Below the pieces are notes generated by a model. The model was not told where the DNA came from. It saw only the letters and a program-made list of their open reading frames with translations, and searched no databases. Position numbers and translations under genes: made by a program. Below, piece after piece: positions 1-8,362 of a stretch of DNA of 64,000 nucleotides. Within the stretch, counting starts at the first letter, position 1. Each line of letters starts with the position of its first letter. Origin of the DNA: Limimaricola hongkongensis DSM 17492. GTDB lineage: Bacteria > Pseudomonadota > Alphaproteobacteria > Rhodobacterales > Rhodobacteraceae. Location of the stretch: assembly GCF_000600975.2 (NCBI RefSeq), contig NZ_KK088650.1, forward strand, positions 620,001 to 684,000, given 5' to 3'.

Positions 1-281
1 GCCGAGCCGGGGACGTGGCCCGCCGGGTGGAACGACACGGTGACATCGCCGATGCTGCGCGTCTCGCCATAGCGGATCGTGTCGAGGGAAATGTCGCCCA
101 GGCGATGCCGCATCACCGGCGCGGCGATGTCGGTGGCAAGGTAGCGTCGCATCCCCTCATGCGCGTGATCGGCATGGCCGTGGGTGACGAGCGCGCGGTC
201 GACCGGGTGCCACGGGTCGATATAAAAATCGCCCGCTTCGCAATAGATGCCCCGGTCGGTGAAGGTCAGAAGATCGGCCAT
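1..281 (-). CDS. ligase-associated DNA exonuclease, MBL fold (partial, N-terminal part)
   Basis: The minus strand from ATG 281 encodes the first 93 residues of a metallo-beta-lactamase-fold protein; the rest lies beyond the window edge. The HxHxDH metal-binding motif (HGHADH) is at residues 34-39, and a second histidine sits in a PAGHVPGS stretch near residue 84. The opening (MADLLTFTDRGIYCEAGDFYIDPWHP in outline) is typical of the exonuclease found beside ATP-dependent DNA ligases, where it trims DNA ends in a repair/ligation module. The partner ligase would lie outside the window, so the specific family call rests on the N-terminal pattern alone. Confidence 0.75.
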   Translation of the reverse strand, partial: MADLLTFTDRGIYCEAGDFYIDPWHPVDRALVTHGHADHAHEGMRRYLATDIAAPVMRHRLGDISLDTIRYGETRSIGDVTVSFHPAGHVPGS

Positions 282-318
282 GATCCCGAGGGTAGCGCGG
301 GCGCCGGAACCGGGTAGG

Positions 319-383
319 GCGTATTTGGGGAGTGATGAAAGGACAAGCGGCCCGCCCGGCCTTTCACCATTCCCAAAATACGC
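319..383. repeat. imperfect inverted repeat, probable dispersed intergenic element
   Basis: Arms at 319-342 and 360-383 match at 21 of 24 positions around a 17-nt loop. Each arm runs from GCGTATTT to TGAAAGG. A GC-rich segment with further self-complementarity (384-418) follows, up to the metF stop. It fills the space between two minus-strand genes and resembles the 'GTATTTTGGG...TGAAAGG' intergenic hairpins I know from Rhodobacteraceae genomes. It may act as a transcript end or mRNA-stability element. I see only one copy here. Confidence 0.6.
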
Positions 384-424
384 CGGGGGGCGGCGCAGCC
401 GCGGGGGCAGCGCCCCCTCGCGGC

Positions 425-1291
425 TCAGGCCACTTCGCTCAGCGCGGGTTTGGGCGTGATGCCCAGCGCGTGGCAGACATCGCGCGTCAGGTCCGGCTTG
501 TTGAGCGTATAGAAATGCAGATGCTCCACCCCGCCCGCGATCAGCTTGTCGCACAGCTCGGTCGCCAGCGCCGTGGCCAGAAGGTCGGCCTCGGCCTGAT
601 CGGCGGCGTGGTCGAAACCGTCGGCCACGACCTGCGGGATCGAGGTGCCGCACATGGCGGCGAATTTGCGCGCGCCCTTCCAGTTCTCGATCGGCAGGAT
701 GCCGGGGATGATCGGCGCGTCGATCCCCGCCTTCACGCAGGCATCGCGAAACCTAAAGAAGGTGTCCGCCTCGAAGAAGAACTGCGTGATCGCGCTATGC
801 GCGCCCGCGTCGAACTTGCGCTTGAGGTGCTCGACATCGGCCAGCGCGTGACCGGCATCGGGATGCGGCTCGGGATAGGCGCCGACGCGGATGCGGAAAT
901 TGCCGCGCTTCGCCAGCGCCTCGATCAGCTCGACCGAGCCCGCGAAACCCTCGGGATGGGCGCGAAACCCGCCCGAGCCTTTCGGCGGATCGCCCCGGAG
1001 CGCGACGATCTCCGCGACGCCCGCCTTGGCGTAGCCGTCGACGATCTCCATCGTCTCGGCCCGGGTCGCGTCGACGCAGGTCAGATGCGCCGCGACCCGC
1101 AGATCGGTCTTCTTGTGGATCGCGTCCACCGCCTCATGCGTCAGCTTGCGGGTCGTGCCGCCCGCGCCATAGGTCACGGAGACGAACTCCGGTCCCATCG
1201 GCGCCAGCGCCTGCACCGTGTCCCAAAGACGGAATGAACCTTCGATGTTCTTCGGCGGAAAGAATTCGAAACTGACGGCGGGGCGGGTCAT
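425..1291 (-). CDS. metF: 5,10-methylenetetrahydrofolate reductase
   Basis: 288 residues from ATG 1291, close to the usual ~295 of bacterial MetF. It reduces 5,10-methylene-THF to 5-methyl-THF with NAD(P)H and FAD, supplying the methyl group for methionine synthesis. Family motifs are in order: FEFFPPK near residue 8, VSVTYGAGG near 38, HLTCVD near 67, LRGDPP near 93, TQFFFEA near 160 and PGILPI near 190. An upstream in-frame extension to 2275 is a shadow of metR; ATG 1291 is chosen because the conserved N-terminus begins there. It is divergent from metR, with a MetR-type box between them. Confidence 0.95.
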   Translation of the reverse strand: MTRPAVSFEFFPPKNIEGSFRLWDTVQALAPMGPEFVSVTYGAGGTTRKLTHEAVDAIHKKTDLRVAAHLTCVDATRAETMEIVDGYAKAGVAEIVALRGDPPKGSGGFRAHPEGFAGSVELIEALAKRGNFRIRVGAYPEPHPDAGHALADVEHLKRKFDAGAHSAITQFFFEADTFFRFRDACVKAGIDAPIIPGILPIENWKGARKFAAMCGTSIPQVVADGFDHAADQAEADLLATALATELCDKLIAGGVEHLHFYTLNKPDLTRDVCHALGITPKPALSEVA

Positions 1292-1337
1292 GGACGGTCT
1301 CCTATGGGCTGTGGACCTTGTCGCAGATGGGGGGACG

Positions 1338-1350
1338 TGAGACAAATTCA
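1338..1350. promoter_or_regulatory. putative MetR operator between metF and metR
   Basis: TGAG-ACAAA-TTCA fits the enterobacterial MetR consensus TGAA-N5-TTCA with one change. It lies in the 87-nt divergent gap, 47 bp upstream of metF and 29 bp upstream of the proposed metR start. MetR is known to regulate metF and metR itself, so position and sequence agree. The assignment is by pattern only. Confidence 0.55.
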
Positions 1351-1378
1351 TAACCCTCACGACAATGATGAGTTTCAC

Positions 1379-2284
1379 TTGCACATCGAGTTCCGCCACC
1401 TGCGCACCATCAAGGCGATCCACGACACCGGCGGTCTGGCGCGGGCGGCCGACCTTCTGAACATCACGCAATCGGCGCTGAGCCACCAGATCAAGGGCAT
1501 CGAGGATCAGGCCGGGGTCGAGCTCTTCGTGCGCCGCTCCAAGCCGCTCAAGCTTTCGGCGGCGGGGATGAAGCTTCTGGCCGCGGCCGAGGACATCCTG
1601 CCGCGCGTCGCTGATCTCGAGGCCGAGTTCGCCGGGCTGATCGCGGGCAAGTCCGGGCGCATGCATATCGCGATCGAGTGCCACGCCTGTTTCGAATGGC
1701 TGCTCCCGGTGCTGGAGCAGTTCCGTAAGGCCTGGCCCGAGGTCGATGTCGACATCCGCCCCGGTCTCGCCTTCGACGCGCTGCCGGCGCTGAGGCGCGA
1801 GATGGTCGATCTGGTGATCTCGTCGGATCCCGAGCCGCTGCCCGAGACCGATTTCACGCCGCTGTTCGATTACGAGCCGGTCTTCGTCGCCTCCTCGGCC
1901 AATCCGCTGGCCGCGAAGGACTTCGTCGAGGCGCGCGATTTCGCGGACCAGACGCTGATCAGCTACCCGGTGGAGCGGACCCGGCTCGATGTCTTCACCG
2001 AGCTTCTGATCCCCGCGCGGGTGGAGCCCGCGGCGATCCGGCAGGTGGAGCTGACGGCGGTGATCCTGCTGCTCGTGGCCTCCAATCGCGGCGTCGCGGT
2101 GCTGCCCGATTGGGTGGTGCGGCAGCTGCGGCACAACGCCGATTTCGTGACCCGGCCCCTGACCGCCCAGGGCAAGACACGCAGGCTTTTCGCCGCGACC
2201 CGCGCGGATGACACCGCGCGGCCTTACATCGCGCATTTCACCCGTCTGGCGCGTCAGGAGGCGGTGAAGCTGCAAAGGGGCTAG
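1379..2284 (+). CDS. metR: LysR-family transcriptional regulator MetR
   Basis: 301 residues if translation begins at TTG 1379 (product starts HIEFRHLRTIKAIHDTGG after the initiator), which matches where MetR/LysR proteins normally begin. The upstream ATG at 1304 would add 25 unconserved residues and place the MetR box inside the gene. An N-terminal winged helix-turn-helix (about residues 3-62, ARAADLLNITQSALSHQIK) is followed by a LysR effector domain. MetR senses homocysteine and controls methionine and folate-methyl genes. Divergence from metF and the box in the gap support MetR over other LysR proteins. Confidence 0.88.
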   Translation: MHIEFRHLRTIKAIHDTGGLARAADLLNITQSALSHQIKGIEDQAGVELFVRRSKPLKLSAAGMKLLAAAEDILPRVADLEAEFAGLIAGKSGRMHIAIECHACFEWLLPVLEQFRKAWPEVDVDIRPGLAFDALPALRREMVDLVISSDPEPLPETDFTPLFDYEPVFVASSANPLAAKDFVEARDFADQTLISYPVERTRLDVFTELLIPARVEPAAIRQVELTAVILLLVASNRGVAVLPDWVVRQLRHNADFVTRPLTAQGKTRRLFAATRADDTARPYIAHFTRLARQEAVKLQRG

Positions 2285-2397
2285 GCGGGCCGCCGCTTGG
2301 CCCCTTGCCGCGATGGCGCTGAGCGGCTATGGCCGCTTGATCCGTGACATCTCAGGGCCCCGAAGGGCCTGACAGCCCAAAGCCTCAGGAGGCCCCG

Positions 2398-3192
2398 ATG
2401 GCCCGTTCCGCCAATCTCAACGTGATGATGAAGACCGCCCGCCGCGCCGGTCGCGCGCTGCTCAAGGACTTCGCCGAGGTCGAGCAGCTGCAGGTCTCGA
2501 CCAAGGGGCCGGGCGATTTCGTCACCCGCGCCGACCGCCAGGCCGAGCAGACCATCCGCGAGGCGCTGATGGAGGCGCGGCCCTCCTATGGCTTCCTGGG
2601 CGAAGAGGGCGGCCCGGTCGAGGGCGAGGATCCGACCCGGCGCTGGATCGTCGACCCGCTTGATGGCACCACGAACTACCTGCACGGCATGCCGCACTGG
2701 GCGATCTCGATCGCGCTGGAGCACAAGGGCAAGATCGTCGCCGGCGTGATCTACGATCCGGTCAAGGACGAGATGTTCCACGCCGAGAAGGGCGAGGGCG
2801 CATGGCTCAACGAAGGCCGGTTGCGGGTGTCGGCGCGGCATCGTCTCGTCGAATCGATCTTCTCGACCGGCGTGCCCTGCGCCGGGCGCCGCACGCTGCC
2901 CGCGATGATCCAGGATCTCGCGCGGATCGCCCCCGAGGTCGCGGGGCTGCGCCAATACGGCTCCTCCGCGCTCAACATGGCCTATGTCGCCGCCGGGCGC
3001 ACCGAAGGCTACTGGGAGCGCGAGACCAGGATCTGGGACATCGCGGCGGGCATGATCATCGCCACCGAGGCCGGGGGCTTCGTCGGTGCGATCCGCGAAG
3101 GCCACGATCCGCTGGAGCATGGCGACGTGGTCGTGGCCAATGCCGACATCTTCGAGAAATTCGCCAAGCTGGTCCGCGCCCGCGCGGCCTGA
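2398..3192 (+). CDS. suhB: inositol monophosphatase family protein (SuhB)
   Basis: 264 residues from ATG 2398, preceded by a strong AGGAGG at 2387-2392. It is a Mg2+-dependent phosphatase of the inositol monophosphatase fold. Visible motifs are GEEGG (about residue 65), the metal-binding WIVDPLDGTTNYLHG (about 82-96) and the C-terminal WDIAAGMIIATEAGG (about 213-227). SuhB hydrolyses inositol-1-phosphate and also takes part in rRNA transcription antitermination in E. coli; which role applies here is not visible. A perfect 12-bp hairpin follows the stop codon at once. Confidence 0.92.
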   Translation: MARSANLNVMMKTARRAGRALLKDFAEVEQLQVSTKGPGDFVTRADRQAEQTIREALMEARPSYGFLGEEGGPVEGEDPTRRWIVDPLDGTTNYLHGMPHWAISIALEHKGKIVAGVIYDPVKDEMFHAEKGEGAWLNEGRLRVSARHRLVESIFSTGVPCAGRRTLPAMIQDLARIAPEVAGLRQYGSSALNMAYVAAGRTEGYWERETRIWDIAAGMIIATEAGGFVGAIREGHDPLEHGDVVVANADIFEKFAKLVRARAA

Positions 3193-3953
3193 TCCTCATG
3201 GCCGGGCGCCGGGTCACCGCGCCCGGCCATGAAGGGGCGGGCAGGGGGCGCGATGGCCGCTGCGGTATGCGGCGGCACCCCATGCGTGCGCGTCCAGAAG
3301 GCCGGGCCGCCCCGGCGCAGCCAGACCGGCAGCGTCAGCGCCAGACCGGCCGCGAAGCCGCCCGCATGGGCCCAGTAGGCCACCCCGCCCGTGCTCGCGT
3401 CCATGCCGATCCCGCCCAGCACCTGCAGCCCGAACCACACCACCAGCACCGCCCAGGCCGGGACCGGCACCAGCTTCAGGATCACGATCAGGAAGACGAG
3501 GATGTCGATCCGCGCGCGCGGGAACAGCAACAGATAACCGCCCATCACCCCGGCGATCGCGCCCGAGGCGCCGATGGTCGGGATCGGCGAAAAGGGTTCG
3601 GCCCCGAACTGCGCGAGATTGGCGGCCACGCCCGAGGCGAGGTAGAAGCCGAGATAGGCGCCATGGCCCATCTGCTCTTCGAGGTTGTCGCCGAAGATGA
3701 ACAGAAACAGCATGTTGCCCGCAAGGTGCAGCAAGCCGCCATGCAAGAACAGCGCGCTGACCAGCGCCACCGGGTTCTCGGCCTGCGACAGCCGCGCCGG
3801 GATCATCGCCCAGTCGTAGTACAGCCGGGCGAGATCCGCGCCGGTGTCGAGCGTGACCACCATCCACAGATAGATCGCGACGTTGATCGCGATCAGGCTC
3901 CAGGTGACCCAGGGCCGCGCCTGCGCGGGGTTGTGGTCGCGGATCGGAAACAT
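3009..3953 (-). CDS. rhomboid-family intramembrane serine protease
   Basis: 314 residues as read from ATG 3953. The protein has about six membrane segments, HxxxN (HLAGN, 76-80), the catalytic serine S130 in GASGAIAG and the catalytic histidine H196 in YWAHAGG, so it should cleave transmembrane substrates. The conserved fold ends near residue 225 (WLRRGG). The remaining ~90 residues are low-complexity, and the last 184 nt run antisense through the 3' end of suhB, which is unusual. A hairpin at 3197-3231 lies inside this tail. A single-base error near the end would give a stop at 3214 instead. Confidence 0.85.
   Translation of the reverse strand: MFPIRDHNPAQARPWVTWSLIAINVAIYLWMVVTLDTGADLARLYYDWAMIPARLSQAENPVALVSALFLHGGLLHLAGNMLFLFIFGDNLEEQMGHGAYLGFYLASGVAANLAQFGAEPFSPIPTIGASGAIAGVMGGYLLLFPRARIDILVFLIVILKLVPVPAWAVLVVWFGLQVLGGIGMDASTGGVAYWAHAGGFAAGLALTLPVWLRRGGPAFWTRTHGVPPHTAAAIAPPARPFMAGRGDPAPGHEDQAARARTSLANFSKMSALATTTSPCSSGSWPSRIAPTKPPASVAMIMPAAMSQILVSRSQ
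3197..3231. terminator. hairpin between suhB and rhomboid gene
   Basis: A perfect 12-bp stem (CATGGCCGGGCG at 3197-3208 with CGCCCGGCCATG at 3220-3231) and an 11-nt loop. It starts 5 nt after the suhB stop, with no strong U-run. It probably ends or stabilises suhB mRNA, and it sits within the 3' tail of the convergent rhomboid reading frame. Confidence 0.6.
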
Positions 3954-4154
3954 GCGGGGGGCCCTTGGCTCAAGCTCGGCGCGGCGCGGGCCGCGGCCGC
4001 AGCATGGCGCATGATCCGCCGCTCCGCCATGGCCCTTTGGCCGTGGCGCGCGTGGCTGGCCGCCCGAAGGCGGCCGGTTCGAGGCGCCGGGCACCGGCAT
4101 CCCGTTGCGCTTGTGCTTTACCGTCCCGCTTGCGCGTCGTAAGCCTGCCTTCGG

Positions 4155-4239
4155 GCCCGCGTGGTGGAATGGTAGACACACGAGACTTAAAATCTCCTGC
4201 CCTCAGGGCGTGCCGGTTCGAATCCGGCCGCGGGTACCA
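4155..4239 (+). tRNA. tRNA-Leu (anticodon UAA)
   Basis: 85 nt including encoded CCA (4237-4239). Acceptor GCCCGCG (4155-4161) pairs with CGCGGGT (4229-4235), with one G-U pair. The anticodon loop CTTAAAA gives UAA, which reads UUA/UUG leucine codons. The long variable arm (TGCCCTCAGGGCG) marks a class II tRNA, and the T arm has the GGTTCGAATCC signature. Confidence 0.95.
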
Positions 4240-4267
4240 CGATACGGGCAGAGCAGAGGAGCGCCAC

Positions 4268-5245
4268 ATGACCGGTGTCACGCTGATTTCGACGGGCGGC
4301 ACCATCGCCTCGCGCCATTCCGAGCAAGACGGCGCCGTCACCGCATCGCTCGCCGGCGCGGCGCTGATGGGCATGCTGCACGATCCGCTCGACGGGATCG
4401 ATGTCCGGGTGCAGGAATTCCGCGAGCTCAACAGCTTCGCGCTCACCCTCGCGGATGCGCATGGGCTCGTTGCCGCGATCCGCACGGCTCTCGACGCGCC
4501 CGACTGCGCGGGCGTCGTCGTCACCCACGGCACCGACACGATGGAGGAAAGCGCCTATCTCGCCGATATCCTCGTGGCGGGGGACAAGCCGGTCGTGTTC
4601 ACCGGCGCGCAGCGCCACGCGGGCGATCCCGACAGCGACGGGCCGCGCAACATCGCCGACGCGATCCGGGTGGCGGCGGCGCCGCAGGCCCGCGGCATCG
4701 GCGCGGTGATCCTGTTCGAGGGCGAAATCCACGCCGCGCGCGACGTGACCAAGGCGCATACCTCGCGCACCGACACCTTCCGCTCGCCCGGCGCGGGCAA
4801 GCTGGGCGAGGTCGATCTTGGCGAGGTGCATCTCTACCGCCATCCGGGCGCGCGCCGCATCGTCGCCGATGCCGGCCTGGCCGAGGGGGTCGAACTGCTG
4901 AAGCTCGGTCTCGGGGCCACGCCCGCCTTGCTGGAGTTCTGCGCGCAGTCCGGCGCGCCCGGCGTCGTGATCGAGGGCTTTGGCCGGGGCAACGCGCCTC
5001 GCGGCTTCGCGCCGGTCGTGGCGCGGCTGACGCAGGCCGGGGTGCCGGTGCTTCTGGCGTCGCGCTGCTTCGAGGGGCGCACGCGCGCGGTCTACGGGGC
5101 CGATAGCGGCGGCACCACGCTGGTCGAGGCGGGCGCGCTGATGACCGGCACGCTGCCGGGGCTCAAGTCGCGGCTGCTGCTGGCGGCGCTGCTGGGGCAG
5201 GGGGCGGGGCGGGACGAGATCGCCGCGGCGCTCCTGCGCGCCTAG
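4268..5245 (+). CDS. asparaginase (L-asparagine amidohydrolase, type II-like)
   Basis: 325 residues from ATG 4268, a usual length for bacterial asparaginases. It hydrolyses L-asparagine to aspartate and ammonia. The two active-site signatures are clear: STGGTIAS (8-15) with the nucleophilic threonine, and VVVTHGTDTMEESAY (about 83-97); TKAHTSRTDTF with a conserved lysine follows. I see no signal peptide, so it is probably cytoplasmic. It starts 28 nt after tRNA-Leu and may share its transcript. Its TAG stop overlaps the stop of the convergent histidine kinase in the sequence CTAG. Confidence 0.9.
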   Translation: MTGVTLISTGGTIASRHSEQDGAVTASLAGAALMGMLHDPLDGIDVRVQEFRELNSFALTLADAHGLVAAIRTALDAPDCAGVVVTHGTDTMEESAYLADILVAGDKPVVFTGAQRHAGDPDSDGPRNIADAIRVAAAPQARGIGAVILFEGEIHAARDVTKAHTSRTDTFRSPGAGKLGEVDLGEVHLYRHPGARRIVADAGLAEGVELLKLGLGATPALLEFCAQSGAPGVVIEGFGRGNAPRGFAPVVARLTQAGVPVLLASRCFEGRTRAVYGADSGGTTLVEAGALMTGTLPGLKSRLLLAALLGQGAGRDEIAAALLRA

Positions 5246-6573
5246 CCCAGCGGAAAGGCCGCTTCGAAGCAAAAACCCTCCGGGTCGAAGTCGAAGCTGA
5301 CGTCGGCCCCCAGCTCGGCCCGGAGCACCTGGCCGATCATCTTGGTGCCAAAGCCGCTCCGGGCCGGCGCCACCACCGGCGGGCCGCCGCGTTCGCGCCA
5401 TGACAGGCGCAGCCGGTGTCCCGGCTCCAGCGCGACATCGACCTGCACATGGCCCGCGGCGCAGGACAGCGCGCCGTATTTCAGCGCGTTGGTCACCAGC
5501 TCGTGAAACGCCATGGAGAGCGACGTGGCCTGCCGCGCCGACAGCCGGATCTCGGGGCCGGTGACGCGCAGCCGCGCCGCGCCGCCCGCCTCGCGGCGCG
5601 TGAAGTCGAGCAGGTCGCGCAGCTCGGCCTCCGCGCCGTCATTGCCGGTGAGCGCGTCATGCGCCTGCGACAGCGCCTTCAGCCGCGACACGAACTGCTC
5701 GGCATCGGGGCGGGCAAGGGTCTGCCGGGCGATGCCCGCGACCACGCCGAGCGTGTTCTTCACCCGGTGGCGCATCTCGTCGAACATGACCCGAAGCTGC
5801 CGCTCGGCGCTTTGGCGGCGGGTGATGTCGCGCAGGATCACCGACCAGCTTTCCTGCCCCGGCAGGCCGGTCTCGCCGATCGGGGTGAGCGTCACCTCGA
5901 AGACCGATCCGTCGGCATGGCTGGCCTCGAACAGGATCTCCGCCGTTTCCGGCGCCTGCGCGACCGTGCGCGCGAACCAGCCGGGCTGGGCGTCGAAGGC
6001 GATCGCCTCGTCGACCGGGCGGCCCTGTGCGGCGGTCTCGTCGGGGCCCAGAAGCCGCGCGGCGCTGGCATTCCAGCTGCGCAACCGGCCCGCGCCGTCG
6101 ACCCGCAGGATGGCGTTGGGCGACCGGCGCACGATCGCGGCCAGTTCGTCGGCCTCGCGCTTTGCGCGGCGCAGCTCTTCTTCATAGGCGCGCCGTTCAC
6201 GCGCATCGAAGATGGTGTAGTCGAACCGGGTGAAGCCGCCATCCGCGTCGCGCCGCGCCACGCCGCTGATCAAGACCGGCAGGGGTGGCCCGTCCGCGAC
6301 CTGCAGCGCGCAGGAAATCTCGCGCACGAAGCCCTGCAGCCGCATCATCGGCGCGAGGTGGGTTTCGTAATACATCCGCCCCGGCAGGGTAAGCATTTCG
6401 GGCAGGCTGCGCGGCGCGTCCCCGTTCCGGCCGCCGGGGTCGAGCCAGCCCGCCAGCGTGGCGTTGACATATCGCAGCCGCCCGTCAGGATCGGTCACCG
6501 CGATGCCGCAGGGCGCGTCCTCGATCAGCTCGGCGGCGGCATCGAGGTGGCGAGGCCCGGCACCGGCGGTCAT
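5242..6573 (-). CDS. PAS-domain HWE-family histidine kinase
   Basis: 443 residues from ATG 6573. There are two PAS domains (about 13-125 and 145-260). The HWE histidine kinase part follows, with the H-box MRHRVKN near residue 278, an HELVTNALKYGAL N-box, the WRERGGP motif and the GFGTKMI G-box. No transmembrane segment is visible, so it is a cytoplasmic sensor. Its ATG overlaps the stop of the RsbQ-like hydrolase (ATGA), a sign of translational coupling. HWE kinases often pair with orphan or cognate regulators; the LuxR-type regulator two genes upstream is the natural candidate. Confidence 0.87.
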   Translation of the reverse strand: MTAGAGPRHLDAAAELIEDAPCGIAVTDPDGRLRYVNATLAGWLDPGGRNGDAPRSLPEMLTLPGRMYYETHLAPMMRLQGFVREISCALQVADGPPLPVLISGVARRDADGGFTRFDYTIFDARERRAYEEELRRAKREADELAAIVRRSPNAILRVDGAGRLRSWNASAARLLGPDETAAQGRPVDEAIAFDAQPGWFARTVAQAPETAEILFEASHADGSVFEVTLTPIGETGLPGQESWSVILRDITRRQSAERQLRVMFDEMRHRVKNTLGVVAGIARQTLARPDAEQFVSRLKALSQAHDALTGNDGAEAELRDLLDFTRREAGGAARLRVTGPEIRLSARQATSLSMAFHELVTNALKYGALSCAAGHVQVDVALEPGHRLRLSWRERGGPPVVAPARSGFGTKMIGQVLRAELGADVSFDFDPEGFCFEAAFPLG

Positions 6574-7385
6574 CAGCCCTGTCCGAGATAACCGCGCATT
6601 TCCGTCACCACGATGTCCGGGACGGTCATGTGCGGGCAGTGGCCCGTGGCCGGGATCACCCGCAGGGTCGTGCCCGGCACGCTGTCGCGCATCCATTCCG
6701 CCACCGGCATCGGCACCAGCGCGTCGTCGTCGCAATGCAGGATCAGCGACGGGTGCCGCGCGCGCTCAAAGGCGCCGCGCTGGTCGGCGAAGAAGGTGAC
6801 ATGACCGAAATGCCGCGCGATGGCCGGGTCGGTGCGGCAGAAACTCCGGGTCAGCTCCTCGGCGGCGGGGGCGCCGGCGGGCTGGCCCGCGATGGTCGGC
6901 GCCATCTGCGCCGACCAGCCGAGATGGTTCTCGTCGAGAAAGCCCACCAGACCTTCGAGATCCTCGCACGAAAAACCGCCCCGGTAGCCCTGCGTGGCGT
7001 CATCGAGAAAGGACGGGCTGGGCGAAACCATCACCAGCCGCGACACGCGCTCCGGCGCGCGGGCGGCGGCGAGCAGCGCGATGCTGGCGCCGACCGAATG
7101 GCCGACCAGCACCGCGCCAGAGAGGTCAAGCTCGGCGAGGATCTCCCACAGATCCTCGGCATGGGCGTCGAGATCGGCGTAGCGATGCGGCGCATAGGCC
7201 GACAGGTCGGATTGCCCCATGCCGGTCAGGTCGTAGGTGACGACCTTGCGGCTGTCCTCGAAGGCCGGGGCGACCTGCCGCCACATCGTCCCGTCGCAGC
7301 CGAAGCCGTGAACGAAGACGATCGGCGCGCCGTCATCCTGCCCGGTCGTCACGACGTTGTTGCGCTCGGTCGCTGTCGTTTCCAT
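6573..7385 (-). CDS. RsbQ-like alpha/beta hydrolase (sensor partner)
   Basis: 270 residues from ATG 7385; a further in-frame ATG 14 codons upstream is less likely. The protein follows Bacillus RsbQ along its whole length: HGFGCDGTMWRQVAPAFE (26-43), DLTGMGQSDLSAY (52-64), GHSVGA with nucleophile S97, SFCRTDPAIARHF, Asp near 221 and GHCPH with H249. RsbQ works with the PAS phosphatase RsbP to signal energy stress, and the same fold gave plant KAI2/D14 receptors. Here the coupled downstream gene is a PAS-HWE kinase, so it most likely feeds a signal or small-molecule product to that PAS domain. The ligand is unknown. Confidence 0.85.
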   Translation of the reverse strand: METTATERNNVVTTGQDDGAPIVFVHGFGCDGTMWRQVAPAFEDSRKVVTYDLTGMGQSDLSAYAPHRYADLDAHAEDLWEILAELDLSGAVLVGHSVGASIALLAAARAPERVSRLVMVSPSPSFLDDATQGYRGGFSCEDLEGLVGFLDENHLGWSAQMAPTIAGQPAGAPAAEELTRSFCRTDPAIARHFGHVTFFADQRGAFERARHPSLILHCDDDALVPMPVAEWMRDSVPGTTLRVIPATGHCPHMTVPDIVVTEMRGYLGQG

Positions 7386-7481
7386 GGCCTGCCTGTCCTG
7401 TCCCTGGGGCCATGTTAGGCCAGCCATGGGGGGAATTCCACGCCTCGCGCAGGGGAAAGGACCGATCGCGGCGGAGCGGGA

Positions 7482-8090
7482 TCAGATCAGGCTCTGGTCG
7501 CGCGCCATCATCGCGGCATGGGTGCGGTTGCGCGCGCCGAGCTTGCGGCACAGCGTCTTGACGTGCAGCTTGACGGTCACCTCCTGGATGTCGCGGTCGA
7601 TGGCGATCTCCTTGTTGGACTTGCCCTGCGTCAGCCCTTCGAGCACCTGCCGTTCGCGCGGGGTGAGCAGCCCGTCGGCGGCGGATTTCTCGTCCGGGGC
7701 GCTCATGAAGTCGATCGGGGCATAGGTTTCGCCCATCACCATGAACTTCACCGCGTTGACGAGCGAGCGGGCCGCCATGGTCTTGGGCAGGAAACCCGCC
7801 GCCCCGGCGGCGAGCGCGGCCTCGGCGATGCGGCGGTCGGCGCTGCCGGAGATCAGCGCCACCGGGTTGCCGCCCGCCGCCTCGAGCGCGCGGCGCAGCC
7901 CTTCGAGCCCCTGCATGCCCGGCATCATGTAGTCGAGCAGCACCAGCTCGAACGGCCCGTCGCGGCGCAGCGTGGCCATCGCCTCGCTGTGGCTGCCGGC
8001 CTGGGCCACCCGCATGCCGCCATCGTTCTCGAGATAGGTGGCCAGCATTTCCCGGACGAGATCATGGTCGTCGGCGATCAGGATGCGCAT
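7482..8090 (-). CDS. LuxR/NarL-family response regulator
   Basis: 202 residues from ATG 8090. The receiver domain (1-~120) has the acidic pair D7-D8, the phospho-acceptor D53 in LLDYMMPG and a conserved lysine in FLPKT. The C-terminal LuxR helix-turn-helix (about 140-200) carries LTPRERQVLEGLTQGKSNKEIA. It lies 96 nt upstream of the RsbQ-like hydrolase on the same strand and is likely the first gene of a regulator-hydrolase-kinase operon. The divergent neighbour is an exported molybdopterin-fold protein. Confidence 0.9.
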   Translation of the reverse strand: MRILIADDHDLVREMLATYLENDGGMRVAQAGSHSEAMATLRRDGPFELVLLDYMMPGMQGLEGLRRALEAAGGNPVALISGSADRRIAEAALAAGAAGFLPKTMAARSLVNAVKFMVMGETYAPIDFMSAPDEKSAADGLLTPRERQVLEGLTQGKSNKEIAIDRDIQEVTVKLHVKTLCRKLGARNRTHAAMMARDQSLI

Positions 8091-8362
8091 CTGGTTCTCC
8101 GCTTGCGGTTGTCGGCGTCTGTCCTAGTCATGCCTCAATATCCTTTCCGAAATCCGGTTATTTCGTGACGAATGGCCGATCCGAAGCAAATGACGATGCG
8201 TCCCGGCGTGTTGAATCGTGCAAGATCGGCGATCCTGTACAATTGGAGATAGAACGAAGATCGAACCTACCCCATCGCATAGGATACATGTGCGGATGCA
8301 ACATGGTTTGAAAAGGCGCAACCGCGCAATCTTGCGGGACCGCAACCGAGGGGTGATTCGAC

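Noticed and set aside
425-2275. 616-codon minus-strand frame covering metF and metR
   Set aside because: Only the part from ATG 1291 shows MetF motifs; the rest is the antisense shadow of metR.
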